A DNA stretch of 64,000 nucleotides from Arthrobacter sp. MYb229 (lineage in GTDB: Bacteria; Actinomycetota; Actinomycetes; Actinomycetales; Micrococcaceae), in assembly GCF_002975405.1 (NCBI RefSeq), contig NZ_PCPS01000005.1:62001-126000 (forward strand), read 5' to 3'. Positions within the stretch are counted from its first letter, which is position 1. Each line of letters opens with the position of its first letter. Shown here piece by piece: positions 26,785 through 35,923 of the stretch. The notes below the pieces were generated by a model. The model made no database searches, was not told where the DNA came from, and saw only the letters and a program-made list of their open reading frames with translations. The position numbers and the translations under genes are program-made.

Positions 26785-27192
26785 ATGGGGACCGTCCTGA
26801 AGCGATGGCGCGCTATCACATTCATCTTATTTGCTGTTGCTTGTGGAACTGTCGCTTGCGGTTCCGGCGATGTACCGACGTCGTTAAGCGATGAAGAGCG
26901 CTCTAGGCTCGTTGATCTGCTGGAGCAGGAAAGTTCGTGGATCGAAACGCCATCATGCCAAGTCGAAGTTTTCCGTCAGGACGCCGATACCACCTATGGC
27001 TGGGCGACCTGCGTGACCGCAGCCTCGGCACCCGATCAGGAAATAGACCAGGGGCATTCCTACCCTTTCCGTGCCGATGGAGATGAAGTAAGCACTCCCG
27101 GTGACGGCAGCGACTACCAAAAAGACATTGAAAAGCTCTTCCCCAAGGAGCTATGGCCGGCAATCGAGCAACACGCGGTGGGTCTGCCTTAA
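26785..27192 (+). CDS. Small putative lipoprotein
   Basis: A 135-residue protein with a signal peptide and lipobox (GTVACGS, Cys25). The mature part is acidic with two cysteines. No family was recognised. AGGAGTTGTCAAGTA precedes the ATG at a longer-than-usual distance. It stands alone between dapB and an alpha/beta hydrolase gene. Confidence 0.7.
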   Translation: MGTVLKRWRAITFILFAVACGTVACGSGDVPTSLSDEERSRLVDLLEQESSWIETPSCQVEVFRQDADTTYGWATCVTAASAPDQEIDQGHSYPFRADGDEVSTPGDGSDYQKDIEKLFPKELWPAIEQHAVGLP

Positions 27193-27293
27193 AGCTGCAA
27201 TGCACTATTGCCCGCGATGATTGGCTATCCTTGATCCTCAGTTAACTGAATACTAGATTTTTCGTGGAATCGTCCGCGGACGGAAGGTTATGT

Positions 27294-28055
27294 GTGCGGC
27301 ACGGTTATTTTGGACAGGTCCCGGAGTCTTTGCGCACTCGATTATCGGTGCGCGTGGCCGGCGAAGGTCCGGACGTGGTTCTCATCCACGGGTTGGGAGC
27401 TTCAAGCCGCTATTTCACTCCTCTGGCCACGGAGTTGGCCCGTGACCATCGAGTGATTGTGCCCGAGCTACCCGGGCATGGCAAAAATATGGATGATGGA
27501 CGCCCAGTCAGCGTGGCACGCTTCGCCCACGAAGTGTCCCTAGCGCTGCGCACGCTCAACGTGAAAAATGCGGTGATTCTCGGGCATTCGATGGGGGCAC
27601 AGGTGTCCATTGAGATTGCACGGACCCGACCCGAACTGCTCGAACACCTCATCATTGCCGCACCCGCGGTCAATGACCGGGAAGACACGCTTTTTCGTCA
27701 AGCGCGCCGTTTAATCCAAGACTTCCCTCAAGAGTGGAACGCGGTCAAGGCGATCCTGCTCGTTGACTACCTACGCTGCGGGATTCCGTGGTGGGCTAAG
27801 AGCTGCTCGGAAATGCTCGACTACTCGACCATTGATCTGTTGCGCACCGTCCCCGTTCCCGTGGATGTGGTCTGCGGTACGCAAGATTCACTTTCACCGC
27901 CTGAATTTGGGCTACGGCTGACGGCTAAGGCCCCGCAGGCGAAACTGACGGTGTTCCAGAACGCTGCTCACGGTTTTAATTACTCGCATTTCGAAGAGCT
28001 CGCTGAGCTTGTACGCAAAGCAAAAAATTCGGCTGTTTCAGCGTCAACGTGCTGA
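27294..28055 (+). CDS. Alpha/beta hydrolase
   Basis: A 253-residue hydrolase with the oxyanion segment VLIHGLGASSRYF, the nucleophile elbow LGHSMGAQ (Ser), an acid residue in CGTQDSLSP and a late histidine in NAAHGF, so a full catalytic triad is plausible. The substrate is unknown. I chose GTG 27294 because GGAAGG ends 6 nt upstream. A GTG at 27264 would add ten residues without such a site. Confidence 0.85.
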   Translation: MRHGYFGQVPESLRTRLSVRVAGEGPDVVLIHGLGASSRYFTPLATELARDHRVIVPELPGHGKNMDDGRPVSVARFAHEVSLALRTLNVKNAVILGHSMGAQVSIEIARTRPELLEHLIIAAPAVNDREDTLFRQARRLIQDFPQEWNAVKAILLVDYLRCGIPWWAKSCSEMLDYSTIDLLRTVPVPVDVVCGTQDSLSPPEFGLRLTAKAPQAKLTVFQNAAHGFNYSHFEELAELVRKAKNSAVSASTC

Positions 28056-28177
28056 CGTTCAAAAGCAAGAAGTGTATTGGCGGACTGTCCAAACCTGTAT
28101 CTCCAACCCCTTGAATTAGAGTTTCGCTCGGCATAGGGTTGCCCTGAGAAACATCAACCCAGCATGTGAGGTAAGCG

Positions 28178-28624
28178 ATGAGGCGCACTCTGCGAACATT
28201 TGCAGCAGCAGCAGCGCTTACCCTGGCAGCCACGACTCTGGCGGTTCCCGCACAGTCCTACGAGAGCTACAACATGGACAATTCTTGGGCGAAAAGCAGC
28301 GGTAAAGTATGGCGCGATGACAATCGAAGCATCGGTTTCAATCTGGCGCTCACCGATGACAATCGCGATGGCAAGTGCGTCTACTACCAATACCAGGGAG
28401 TACGCAACAATGCTCCGGATACCGGATGGTCCCGGCTGACCACCAACGTGTGTGGTGCGGGAACGACAAAATATTATCGAGACGATTCCAAGCGCGTCAT
28501 TCCGTACTATTCGCTCACCGTCAACGGGTTCCGCGTGCGAGCCTGCAAGGCAATCAACAACGCTCCCGACACTTGCACCGCGGCCTCGTACGTCGCCACT
28601 CGAGGCAAATACAACAAGGGATAG
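28178..28624 (+). CDS. Small secreted protein
   Basis: A 148-residue protein with a clear signal peptide (RRTLRTFAAAAALTLAATTLAVPAQS). The mature domain of about 120 residues is rich in Tyr, Asn, Asp and Arg and has four cysteines that could pair. No family was recognised. GAGG lies about 8 nt before the ATG. Confidence 0.75.
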   Translation: MRRTLRTFAAAAALTLAATTLAVPAQSYESYNMDNSWAKSSGKVWRDDNRSIGFNLALTDDNRDGKCVYYQYQGVRNNAPDTGWSRLTTNVCGAGTTKYYRDDSKRVIPYYSLTVNGFRVRACKAINNAPDTCTAASYVATRGKYNKG

Positions 28625-28644
28625 CGTTTTTCCGGCACAAATGA

Positions 28645-28688
28645 AGGGACGCCAGGTCAAGCAACATTTAGTGCGACCTCGCGTCCCT
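28645..28688. terminator. Hairpin between convergent secreted-protein and peptidase genes
   Basis: Outer arms 28645-28652 and 28681-28688 (8 bp) and inner arms 28655-28658 and 28675-28678 (4 bp) pair around a 16-nt loop. It lies between the stops of two convergent genes and may terminate both. Confidence 0.6.
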
Positions 28689-28707
28689 GCAAATTCTCTG
28701 CTTGCGT

Positions 28708-30078
28708 TTAGCGTCCGAGCGCCTGCGCCGACTCGAATGGGCCAACCACGGTGATGGTCCGCTCCTTGGCCGCAAGCTCTTGAGCCAATGCCTGTACGTC
28801 CTTGGTGGTGACCGCGTTTACGCGGCTCAGCGCCTCATCTATGTCCTGGAATTCGCCGGTGACCATCTCGGCCCGACCCAGACGCGACATACGGCTTCCC
28901 GGGTCTTCCAGTGCCAACACCGTTCCGCCGGCGAGCTGGCCTTGGGCCTGAGCCAGCTCGGAATCGGTGATGCCGTCGCTTGCCAAACGGTCCAGCTCGG
29001 ATTCGAGCAAGCCGATGACTTCCCCGGCTTTTGCCGGTGAGCAACCTGCGTACATGCCGAAGTAACCGGCATCCGTGTATGCGGCCGAGAATGAATAAGT
29101 GGAGTAGGCAAGACCGCGCTTTTCACGGATTTCTTGGAAGAGTCGTGAACTCATGCCGCCGCCGAGGACCGCGTTGAGGACCGCGAGGACCTGACGCCGG
29201 TCGTCTTGTCCGCTAATGCCAGGGCAGCCGATGATGATGCTGGCCTGCTCGACCGGACGGTTGATGACTTCTATGCCGGGTACCGAAACGATCTGTGCCG
29301 GTTCCGAAGAACGGCGAGGCTCGGGCACGGCCATGGGATCTAGGTCCCAGCCAGCCTCGGACAACGAAGTGAGCACCATGGAGCACAATTCATCATGGTT
29401 CAGCGAACCAGCTGCGGTGATGATCACTTCGCTCGGGCGGTAGTGGGCCCGGTAGTGTTCCATCACTGCCTCGCGGGAGATCTCCATGATCTCGGCCGGG
29501 GTTCCGCCTATCGGGCGAGCCAGCGGATGATCGCCCAAAACCTTGGCGACGAAGCGTTCGTGGGCGACCTCGGTGGCGTCGTCGGCGTCCATGGCAAGTT
29601 CCTCGATGATCACCCCGCGCTCCTGCTCCAGCTCCAGCGGATCGATTACCGCGGAAGTCACCATGTCCGCGATGACATCCATCGCCATCGGCAGATCAGT
29701 GTCCAGCACTCGCGCGTAGTAGCAGGTTGATTCCTTCGCCGTCGCGGCGTTCGATTCGCCACCTACCGCGTCAAAGGACTGAGCTATTTCAAGTGCGGTG
29801 CGCTTCTTGGTTCCCTTGAACAGCAGATGCTCCAAGAAATGCGTCGAGCCGTAGTGTCCGGCTTCTTCATCTCGGGATCCCACCGGGACCCAGAAACCAA
29901 CGGTGGTCGAACGCTGGCCTGGCATGGCTTCGGTCAGTACACGGACGCCTCCCGGAAGAATGCTGCGGCGAACTTCCGCGCCACCTTCACCGCGGTGGAC
30001 CAGCGAGGGGTCAGCCGGGTCAATCGGAGAGAACTGTTGAGCCTCTACCGAGTGCAATGGCAACGGAATCATGACCAC
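28708..30078 (-). CDS. M16 family zinc metallopeptidase (processing-peptidase-like)
   Basis: A 456-residue single-chain M16 peptidase. The inverted zinc motif HFLEH lies near residue 82 in STHFLEHLLFKGT, with the downstream glutamate region (EQERGVIIEELAMDAD) also present. In actinobacteria the gene usually sits near dapB and pnp; pnp is not in this window. The GTG at 30078 fits AAGGA at 9 nt better than the ATG at 30072. Confidence 0.92.
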   Translation of the reverse strand: MVMIPLPLHSVEAQQFSPIDPADPSLVHRGEGGAEVRRSILPGGVRVLTEAMPGQRSTTVGFWVPVGSRDEEAGHYGSTHFLEHLLFKGTKKRTALEIAQSFDAVGGESNAATAKESTCYYARVLDTDLPMAMDVIADMVTSAVIDPLELEQERGVIIEELAMDADDATEVAHERFVAKVLGDHPLARPIGGTPAEIMEISREAVMEHYRAHYRPSEVIITAAGSLNHDELCSMVLTSLSEAGWDLDPMAVPEPRRSSEPAQIVSVPGIEVINRPVEQASIIIGCPGISGQDDRRQVLAVLNAVLGGGMSSRLFQEIREKRGLAYSTYSFSAAYTDAGYFGMYAGCSPAKAGEVIGLLESELDRLASDGITDSELAQAQGQLAGGTVLALEDPGSRMSRLGRAEMVTGEFQDIDEALSRVNAVTTKDVQALAQELAAKERTITVVGPFESAQALGR

Positions 30079-30265
30079 AGAGAAACATCCTTAAATCATT
30101 GGGTCCCGGAGCCTTGGTCCGGGCAGAACATTGTCCCTATTCTCCCACAGCCCCGCAGTCGAATACGTGGAACTAGGGGCAACCTCTCAATTGCTGGCCG
30201 CGCTTCATTTTCAAGGCTTTCCGAAGATACGTCGCCTAAGCAGCCCGACTCGAAGCAACGGCAAT

Positions 30266-30301
30266 CAAGGTCCGGCTCACCAACAGGTGAGCCGGACCTT
30301 G
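30266..30301 (-). terminator. Perfect 16-bp hairpin downstream of luxS and the proline-rich ORF
   Basis: Arms 30266-30281 and 30286-30301 are exact reverse complements with a 4-nt loop. It lies about 60 nt beyond the stop of the 64-codon proline-rich ORF. No T-run follows on the minus strand. The 281-nt stretch from 30079 to 30359 holds only this hairpin and the peptidase upstream region. Confidence 0.6.
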
Positions 30302-30359
30302 AGTGAAACGCATCGACAGACGGAGTTGAGAGCCAAGAACCTGCCGCTGGTTCAGCTGC

Positions 30360-30554
30360 TCAGCTATCGCTAGGCGTGGTCGGATCAAACGGTGGTCGAA
30401 TGCTGGGACCGCCCGGGTCGGGTCGGTCAGGTGGAGTAGTCGGATCTGGAGGAGCGGCGGGAGTCGTTGGATGGTCCGGCACGTTCGGCCGCGGTGGCTC
30501 GGCAGGAGATGGCCAGCCTGGTTCTCTCGGAAAATCTGGATCGGTTGATTCCAT
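30360..30554 (-). CDS. Small proline-rich protein
   Basis: A 64-codon frame with no recognised family. About one third of residues are proline, in PP, TTP and DP repeats flanked by Asp, with no hydrophobic stretch. AGGGG lies about 8 nt before its ATG, and it sits between luxS and a hairpin on the same strand, so it could be translated from the luxS transcript. Low complexity makes it uncertain. Confidence 0.45.
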   Translation of the reverse strand: MESTDPDFPREPGWPSPAEPPRPNVPDHPTTPAAPPDPTTPPDRPDPGGPSIRPPFDPTTPSDS

Positions 30555-30705
30555 ATTATTTTCCCCTTAGCTCCGGTGAACGATTCCCCGCTATTGCGGC
30601 TATCCGTCCATTCAAATACTCCACGCAGGATATTTCAATAGCCACGAAGGGATCCGGTGCGCACAAACTAAGGCAGTGAGCAGAGAAACTATGCGATGCC
30701 GCCGG

Positions 30706-31197
30706 CTATGCGATGTTGGTACGGTCAAACGCGTCGAGGCTGATGCCCTGCTCCAAGATCAATTTGGCCCATTCCTTGGCCGAGTGCAGGCTGTGGTCAC
30801 GGTAGTTGCCGCAGCTGACTGCCTCGGTGCCCGGAACATCATCCCAGGTGACGCGCTCTGCCAGATCTTCCAGGGAAGATTTGATCGCCGCGGCAACTTC
30901 TTCAGGCGTTGGCTCGCCCCATGCGATGAGATGGAACCCGGTACGGCAACCAAAAGGCGAGAAATCGATCAGGCCCTCGAAACGGGTACGGATCAGGCCG
31001 GCCAGCGTGTGCTCGATAGTGTGCAGGCCCGCAGTAGGGATCTCACCATGATTAGGCTGGACAAAACGGATGTCGTAGTTGGAGATGGCGTCCCCCTTGG
31101 GACCATGGTCCACCCCGATGCGACGCACGTAGGGGGCCTTGACCTTGGTGTGATCCAGGGCGAAACTTTCGACTTCGGCAAGTTCAATATCACTCAT
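30706..31197 (-). CDS. luxS: S-ribosylhomocysteine lyase LuxS
   Basis: A 163-residue metal enzyme that splits S-ribosylhomocysteine into homocysteine and the AI-2 precursor DPD. The metal-binding HTIEH lies near residue 63 and the catalytic cysteine in FGCRTGFH near residue 92; a third ligand region (CGNYRDHSL) is present. It is divergent from the SAH nucleosidase gene that makes its substrate, so both steps of the activated-methyl cycle sit together. Confidence 0.96.
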   Translation of the reverse strand: MSDIELAEVESFALDHTKVKAPYVRRIGVDHGPKGDAISNYDIRFVQPNHGEIPTAGLHTIEHTLAGLIRTRFEGLIDFSPFGCRTGFHLIAWGEPTPEEVAAAIKSSLEDLAERVTWDDVPGTEAVSCGNYRDHSLHSAKEWAKLILEQGISLDAFDRTNIA

Positions 31198-31341
31198 AGT
31201 TTCAGTCTATCCGCTCCCCCGTGAGCAAAATCGAAAAACTTCATCGTCCGTAACCGATAAACTCTGATGCGAACACTGGTTGCTCTTTCACCGTATTTTC
31301 CAGCCCGTGCCAAAGACTTGTTTGTTGTTGAGAGGAACCCA

Positions 31342-31923
31342 ATGTCGGATCAGAAGACCCTGCTTGTATTCGCGCACAGTGACGAAGCCTCAGCTTTTAC
31401 GGACGTACCGCATGTGGTCTCGGGGGTAGGCAAGGTCAACGCCTCGGTAGCTCTTGCCGGTGCGCTCGCCGAGGGCAACGTTGAGCGAGTAATCGTTTTG
31501 GGCACCGCCGGTGTCGTCGGCAGCGCCGACGAAGACCGCCCCAGCTTGGACACGATCTATCAGGTCACCCGATTGATCCAGCACGACTTCCCATTGGCCT
31601 CGGCCGACGTAGTGCCTGCCGGTGAGATCCTGCTGCCAGATACGCAGGCGACCATGGCCACCGGCGACGTATTTGTCAGCAATGACGAGCAGCGCACGCA
31701 CATCTCCGGGCTGAACGCGGCTTTGGTGGATATGGAGGGCTACGCCTATGCCAGCATGTGCCAGCGGTTCGACGTTCCGCTGCAGATCTTCAAGGTGCCA
31801 TCGGACTACGCCGACAGCGCCACCAGCATGGATGACTGGGATGCGATTGTCGTGGCCAAGAGCGTTCAGCTTCGCGAGTTCTATGATGCGCACCTGAGCT
31901 CGGCAATCGACGCCGCTAAATAA
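31342..31923 (+). CDS. mtnN: 5'-methylthioadenosine/S-adenosylhomocysteine nucleosidase
   Basis: A 193-residue phosphorylase-superfamily nucleosidase that removes adenine from SAH or MTA. The glycine-rich VVSGVGKVNASVALAGAL and the substrate-binding VDMEGYAYASMCQRF with catalytic-type acids are present. The protein is shorter than the E. coli enzyme (about 230 residues). I chose ATG 31342 with GAGAGG upstream; the 25 earlier codons look like leader. It produces the LuxS substrate and is encoded divergently from luxS. Confidence 0.88.
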   Translation: MSDQKTLLVFAHSDEASAFTDVPHVVSGVGKVNASVALAGALAEGNVERVIVLGTAGVVGSADEDRPSLDTIYQVTRLIQHDFPLASADVVPAGEILLPDTQATMATGDVFVSNDEQRTHISGLNAALVDMEGYAYASMCQRFDVPLQIFKVPSDYADSATSMDDWDAIVVAKSVQLREFYDAHLSSAIDAAK

Positions 31924-31974
31924 TACTGAGGGCTCAAGAGCTGGGCGGTTTCGTCGGACAGGTGAGCGGCTGAA

Positions 31975-31992
31975 CATCGGCTGCGGCCGATG
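31975..31992 (+). terminator. Short hairpin after the nucleosidase gene
   Basis: CATCGGC (31975-31981) and GCCGATG (31986-31992) pair with a 4-nt loop about 50 nt past the stop. No T-run follows, so this is only a weak candidate. Confidence 0.3.
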
Positions 31993-32085
31993 AGCCGAAC
32001 ACCAGGCGCAATCCCGTTGCCTTGCGTTCTCTCACCTGCGGTTCGCACTAGAATCGAACCACATGCATCGAACGGAGAAAGTTTC

Positions 32086-32958
32086 ATGACGGCACCGTCA
32101 AACGCACGTGTCAGTGCAGGAGACCTCTCTGTGCCTCGTCATCATCAGTTGATTGTCTCGCTGTTCGGACTTTATGCTCGCCAGCACGGTGGAGCGCTGC
32201 CGGTGGCCACGATCATCACGTTGATGCAGGATGTGGGAGTTGAATCAGCCGGAACTCGCTCCTCGATATCTCGGTTGAAAAAACGGGGAGTCATCGAGAG
32301 CATTCAGGTGCGAGGCCGAAGCGGGTACTCGTTGGCTGAATCGGTATTGACCACTTTCGCCGAAGGCGATGAGCGCATCTTCCATCCGCGCCGGGCCACG
32401 GCCCAAGACCGCTGGCTGCTGGCGACGTTTACCGTGCCCGAAACCCAGCGGAATATTCGGCATAAAATCCGCTCTTCGCTGGTGCGGATGGGCTTCGGTT
32501 CGGTGGTTCCAGGACTATGGATTGCCCCAGAACATGCCAAGGACGCGGCATTGGCCTATTTCTCCCGGCACGGCTTGAATGAGTATTTCGAGTTTTTCCT
32601 TGCCGAGCACATCGGCGGTGCGCAAATTCAGAAGAATCTTGATTCGTGGTGGGATCTGGACTCACTCGATCAGCTTTATTCTGAATTTTTGAACGAAAAT
32701 CGCGGCAGGTTGGAAAGCTGGCGGCAACGCGTCGGCAGCGGGGACAGCAATGAGCTTGAGGCTCGGGCATTCGCAGATCATTTGATTCTGCTGACCCAGT
32801 GGCGCCGGCTCCCCTATTCCGACCCCGGGCTGCCGGCAGAACTGCTCCCAGATGGATGGAATGCGTTAAAGGCCGAGGATCTATTCCACGACCTGCACAC
32901 TCTCTTGGCGCCAATGGCGGCCCGCCATGCCCAACGTGTGATCGGTGCGGAAGACTGA
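32086..32958 (+). CDS. PaaX-family transcription regulator 1
   Basis: A 290-residue protein with the PaaX layout. An N-terminal winged helix (PVATIITLMQDVGVESAGTR, then RSSISRLKKRGVIE) is followed by the PaaX central domain and a C-terminal domain (LLTQWRRLPYSDPGLP). PaaX proteins usually repress aromatic catabolic operons and are released by an aryl-CoA. It lies beside a CoA-dependent aromatic cluster that it probably controls, and it is clearly paralogous to the regulator at 51498-52409. ATG 32086 was chosen because GGAGA precedes it; upstream codons lack a site. Confidence 0.88.
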   Translation: MTAPSNARVSAGDLSVPRHHQLIVSLFGLYARQHGGALPVATIITLMQDVGVESAGTRSSISRLKKRGVIESIQVRGRSGYSLAESVLTTFAEGDERIFHPRRATAQDRWLLATFTVPETQRNIRHKIRSSLVRMGFGSVVPGLWIAPEHAKDAALAYFSRHGLNEYFEFFLAEHIGGAQIQKNLDSWWDLDSLDQLYSEFLNENRGRLESWRQRVGSGDSNELEARAFADHLILLTQWRRLPYSDPGLPAELLPDGWNALKAEDLFHDLHTLLAPMAARHAQRVIGAED

Positions 32959-33000
32959 TACAACCCGTATAAATTAACCGAGCTCCCCACGCAAGAAAAG

Positions 33001-33031
33001 GACCACGAAATCACCCGGTGATTTCGTGGTC
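33001..33031. terminator. Bidirectional terminator between PaaX gene 1 and ridA
   Basis: Positions 33001-33015 and 33017-33031 are exact reverse complements. A T-rich CTTTGCTGTTT follows on the plus strand and CTTTTCTT on the minus. The neighbouring genes are convergent. Confidence 0.9.
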
Positions 33032-33049
33032 CTTTGCTGTTTCTAGTGC

Positions 33050-33469
33050 CTAGTTGCGATCCTGAATCACCGCGACGCCCTGAATTTCGATCAGCGCTTC
33101 CTTCTGCCACAGGCGCGTGACACCAACTCCGGCCATGGCCGGGTACTCGGTGCCAGCCATTTCACGCCACAGTCGGCCAATTTCGCGGCCATTGGCCATG
33201 TAGTCATCAACGTCGGTGAGGTAAATGGTGACGCTTACCAGGTCCTCCGGGTGCCCGCCCGCTTCAACCAGAGTGGTCAGCACGTTGGAGAACACCTGCT
33301 TGAACTGCTCGACAATTCCGCCGGGAACGATATTCATATCCTTGTCCAGGGCAGTCTGTCCGCCAAGGTAGACCGTGTCTCCGGCTTTCATTCCATGGGC
33401 ATAGCCAGAGGGCTTCGCCATGGAAGCCGGGTTGATCGTCTCATTGCGGTGAAGCTTGGTTTCAGTCAT
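33050..33469 (-). CDS. RidA family (YjgF/YER057c) protein
   Basis: A 139-residue member of the family that hydrolyses reactive enamine/imine intermediates. The ends VYLGGQTALDKDMNIVPG and VGVTRLWQKEALIEIQGVAV match the fold, although the canonical active-site Arg lies in an unusual context (GVTRLW). The start at 33469 has AGGAG upstream. It is divergent from the FAH-family gene. RidA proteins recur beside anthranilate/aminobenzoyl-CoA genes, where ring products carry an amino group. Confidence 0.88.
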   Translation of the reverse strand: MTETKLHRNETINPASMAKPSGYAHGMKAGDTVYLGGQTALDKDMNIVPGGIVEQFKQVFSNVLTTLVEAGGHPEDLVSVTIYLTDVDDYMANGREIGRLWREMAGTEYPAMAGVGVTRLWQKEALIEIQGVAVIQDRN

Positions 33470-33614
33470 GTCCTGCTCCTGTTCCGGGCCAATCAAATTT
33501 GCCCCATTTGGCTCTAGCGCCATCTTTGTGATGCGTGCTACATTGAGCTTACGTGACGGCAGTAAAAAAGTCGACACATAGATTCAGTGCCGAACGACCA
33601 AGGGGAACACACTA

Positions 33615-34475
33615 ATGAAACTCGCAACGATTCAAGCTGGAGGGAAGTCCCTGGCCGCGATCCAGGTTGCTCAGGGCTACCTCCCGCTTCCAGCCAGCAA
33701 TCTCAGCGAGCTTTTGAAAGAAGAGGCTTGGTTCACCACCGCCTCCCGGATACTTGAAAATCACGGCGAGGACTCACTGATCCCAACCGACGAAGTTCAG
33801 CTGCTTAACCCGGTTCCCGCGCCCTCCAAGGTGATCTGCTGTGGCCTGAACTACGCGGATCACATCTTGGAGATGGGACGCGAACTTCCTCAATACCCCA
33901 CCTTGTTCGCCAAGTTCGCCGACACCCTCACCGGCCCGGATTCGGAAATCATCAGCACCGTCTCAAGCGACGTTGATTGGGAAGCCGAACTTGCGGTAGT
34001 GATCGGAGCCGAGATCTCCAACGCCTCCGAAGAAGAAGCCACAGCCGCCATTGCCGGCTACACCGTGGCCAACGATATTTCGATGCGCGATTGGCAGCGC
34101 CGCACACTGCAATGGTTCCAAGGCAAAGCCTTCGACGGCACGACGCCGCTGGGCCCGGTGCTCGCCACTGCCGAAGAAATCGACCCGGAGATGGGCGTAG
34201 AGGTCATTTGCCGAATTAATGGCGAAGAAGTCCAACGCGGCAACACCTCAACTTTTGTCTACTCAGCGGCCCGGCTCATCGCCTACATCTCCGAATTCAC
34301 CACGTTGCGTCCCGGCGACATCGTGCTGACCGGGACGCCTGGCGGAGTCGGCATGGGCATGAATCCACCACGCTTCCTCTGCGACGGAGACGAGCTCCAA
34401 ACAGAAATTCCAGGAATCGGAACCCTAATAAACCGCTTCCGGCTACGCGTGGACGTTCCGGCGGCAACACATTAA
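33615..34475 (+). CDS. Fumarylacetoacetate hydrolase family protein
   Basis: A 286-residue hydrolase of the FAH superfamily, which cleaves C-C bonds or hydrates in late aromatic ring degradation. Metal-binding acids lie in DWEAELAVVIG near residue 120 and NDISMRDWQ near 155, and the GKAFDGTTPLGP loop follows. It starts the plus-strand catabolic operon 33615-40015. By context it probably acts on a ring-cleavage product, for example a maleylpyruvate-like compound (inference). Confidence 0.92.
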   Translation: MKLATIQAGGKSLAAIQVAQGYLPLPASNLSELLKEEAWFTTASRILENHGEDSLIPTDEVQLLNPVPAPSKVICCGLNYADHILEMGRELPQYPTLFAKFADTLTGPDSEIISTVSSDVDWEAELAVVIGAEISNASEEEATAAIAGYTVANDISMRDWQRRTLQWFQGKAFDGTTPLGPVLATAEEIDPEMGVEVICRINGEEVQRGNTSTFVYSAARLIAYISEFTTLRPGDIVLTGTPGGVGMGMNPPRFLCDGDELQTEIPGIGTLINRFRLRVDVPAATH

Positions 34476-34516
34476 TAGCCAACTATCAAGCATCATTCAT
34501 TTCGAAGGAGAACACC

Positions 34517-34999
34517 ATGACTGAAGCACCAATGACCTACCGCACCGAAGGCGACAATTCGATCTACGCCTCCGAAAATGGCCAGGTCGTCCCTGTGGTC
34601 ACCCGCGCCGGATCGGAAGACACCAATACCGCGCAGTCCGGGGATTGCATCCGCGTTTCGGGTGTGAGCATCCAGCACACGCCCGCCACGAAGATCTGGT
34701 TCGGTCAGGTCTCCAATGTGCCTGGCTACCGCTCCTTGCCTCATCATCACGGCGAAGCTGAAACTGGCGGCTACGTGTTGCGCGGCCATGGCCGGATCTA
34801 CTTCGGCGAAAACTATGAACAGTACGCAGATATGAAGGCCGGAGACTGGGTCTTCGTCCCGCCCTTCATGCCGCATGTGGAAGCGAATATGTCGGTAACC
34901 GAGGAGCTGGTGTGGCTCACCGCGCGTACCCCGGAAAACATCGTGGTGAACTTGCCCGATGTTTCCGACGACTCGCTGGAAGGATACCGCCGAGCATGA
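34517..34999 (+). CDS. Single-domain cupin, candidate ring-cleavage dioxygenase
   Basis: A 160-residue mono-cupin. Motif 1, LPHHHGEAETGGYVLRGHG (near residues 74-92), offers His/His/Glu metal ligands, and motif 2 contributes the His in PPFMPHVEAN. It is much shorter than bicupin gentisate dioxygenases (about 350 residues). Placed between the FAH-family and thioesterase genes, it could be a small dioxygenase or an isomerase. The function is not proven. The next gene overlaps its stop (ATGA). Confidence 0.82.
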   Translation: MTEAPMTYRTEGDNSIYASENGQVVPVVTRAGSEDTNTAQSGDCIRVSGVSIQHTPATKIWFGQVSNVPGYRSLPHHHGEAETGGYVLRGHGRIYFGENYEQYADMKAGDWVFVPPFMPHVEANMSVTEELVWLTARTPENIVVNLPDVSDDSLEGYRRA

Positions 35000-35889
35000 A
35001 CACCACCGCACTTTCCGCGCAAGTATTCCTCGACGCCATCGAACTCACCCAGTGCGAGGCCGAAGTCTTCGACCAGGCGTTCACCGCGGTTCCGCAGTAC
35101 GTTCCATGGCCCAAGGCCTACGGCGGAGACATGGTTGCCCAAGGCGCGTTGTCCCTGATGAAATCGGTGGACACCGATCGTTCCCTGCACTCGATGCACT
35201 CGTACTTCTTGCGCCCAGTGGATATGCACCAGGCGGTGCGCTACGAGGTGGAGCATTTGCGCGATGGACGCGGATATTCCACCCGTCAAGTACGTGCGTT
35301 CCAGAATGGCAAACCCGTCTTTGCGGCGTTGGGCTCTTTCCACGTCCCCGAAGACGGTGCCGAATATTCCCAGGACGCTCCGGGCGAATCGCTGGATCTA
35401 GATCCGGAAACGCTGGCAAGCGCTGCCGACGTCCTGCAGGGAGTCGAAAGCGATGCCGCCAAGTACTGGGCCGGCGGACGGAGCTTCGATATGCGCCACG
35501 TGCCCGAGCCAATCTATCTACCCGGTGAGCGTGAAAAAACCGCCAAGCAGGCCGTATGGATCCGCGCGTTCTCGCCCCTTCCGGATGACGCCATCATCCA
35601 GAAGTCGGCCCTGGCCTACGTCTGCGACTACACCATCTTGGAGCCGATCATGCGCAGCCTCGGGCTGAGCTGGGCAGACCAGGGTCTGGTGACGGCCAGC
35701 CTGGATCACTCCATGTGGTTCCACCGGGAAGGCCGCATGGACGATTGGGTGCTGTATGCCCAAGAAGCCGTGTCCAGCCAAAATAACCGCGGTCTGGCCC
35801 TTGGGCGTTTTTACACCCGCGAAGGAAAGCTCTTGGCCACCGTCGCCCAAGAAGGGATGATCCGCCCCGCGCGGACCACCACTGACTAG
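34996..35889 (+). CDS. Acyl-CoA thioesterase II (TesB family)
   Basis: A 297-residue double-hotdog thioesterase. The family stretches PKAYGGDMVAQGA, SMHSYFLRPVD and LDHSMWFHR are present, with conserved Asp/Gln/Thr regions. I start it at ATG 34996, overlapping the cupin stop, rather than at an earlier in-frame codon. In this operon it may release CoA from the hydroxylated aryl-CoA made by the downstream hydroxylase (inference). Confidence 0.92.
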   Translation: MNTTALSAQVFLDAIELTQCEAEVFDQAFTAVPQYVPWPKAYGGDMVAQGALSLMKSVDTDRSLHSMHSYFLRPVDMHQAVRYEVEHLRDGRGYSTRQVRAFQNGKPVFAALGSFHVPEDGAEYSQDAPGESLDLDPETLASAADVLQGVESDAAKYWAGGRSFDMRHVPEPIYLPGEREKTAKQAVWIRAFSPLPDDAIIQKSALAYVCDYTILEPIMRSLGLSWADQGLVTASLDHSMWFHREGRMDDWVLYAQEAVSSQNNRGLALGRFYTREGKLLATVAQEGMIRPARTTTD

Positions 35890-35923
35890 GACATCCGAAC
35901 GAATCACCAAACGGAGTTGCCTT

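Noticed and set aside
31267-31341. Upstream start for the SAH nucleosidase
   Set aside because: The extra codons look non-coding and lack a ribosome site; ATG 31342 has GAGAGG in place.
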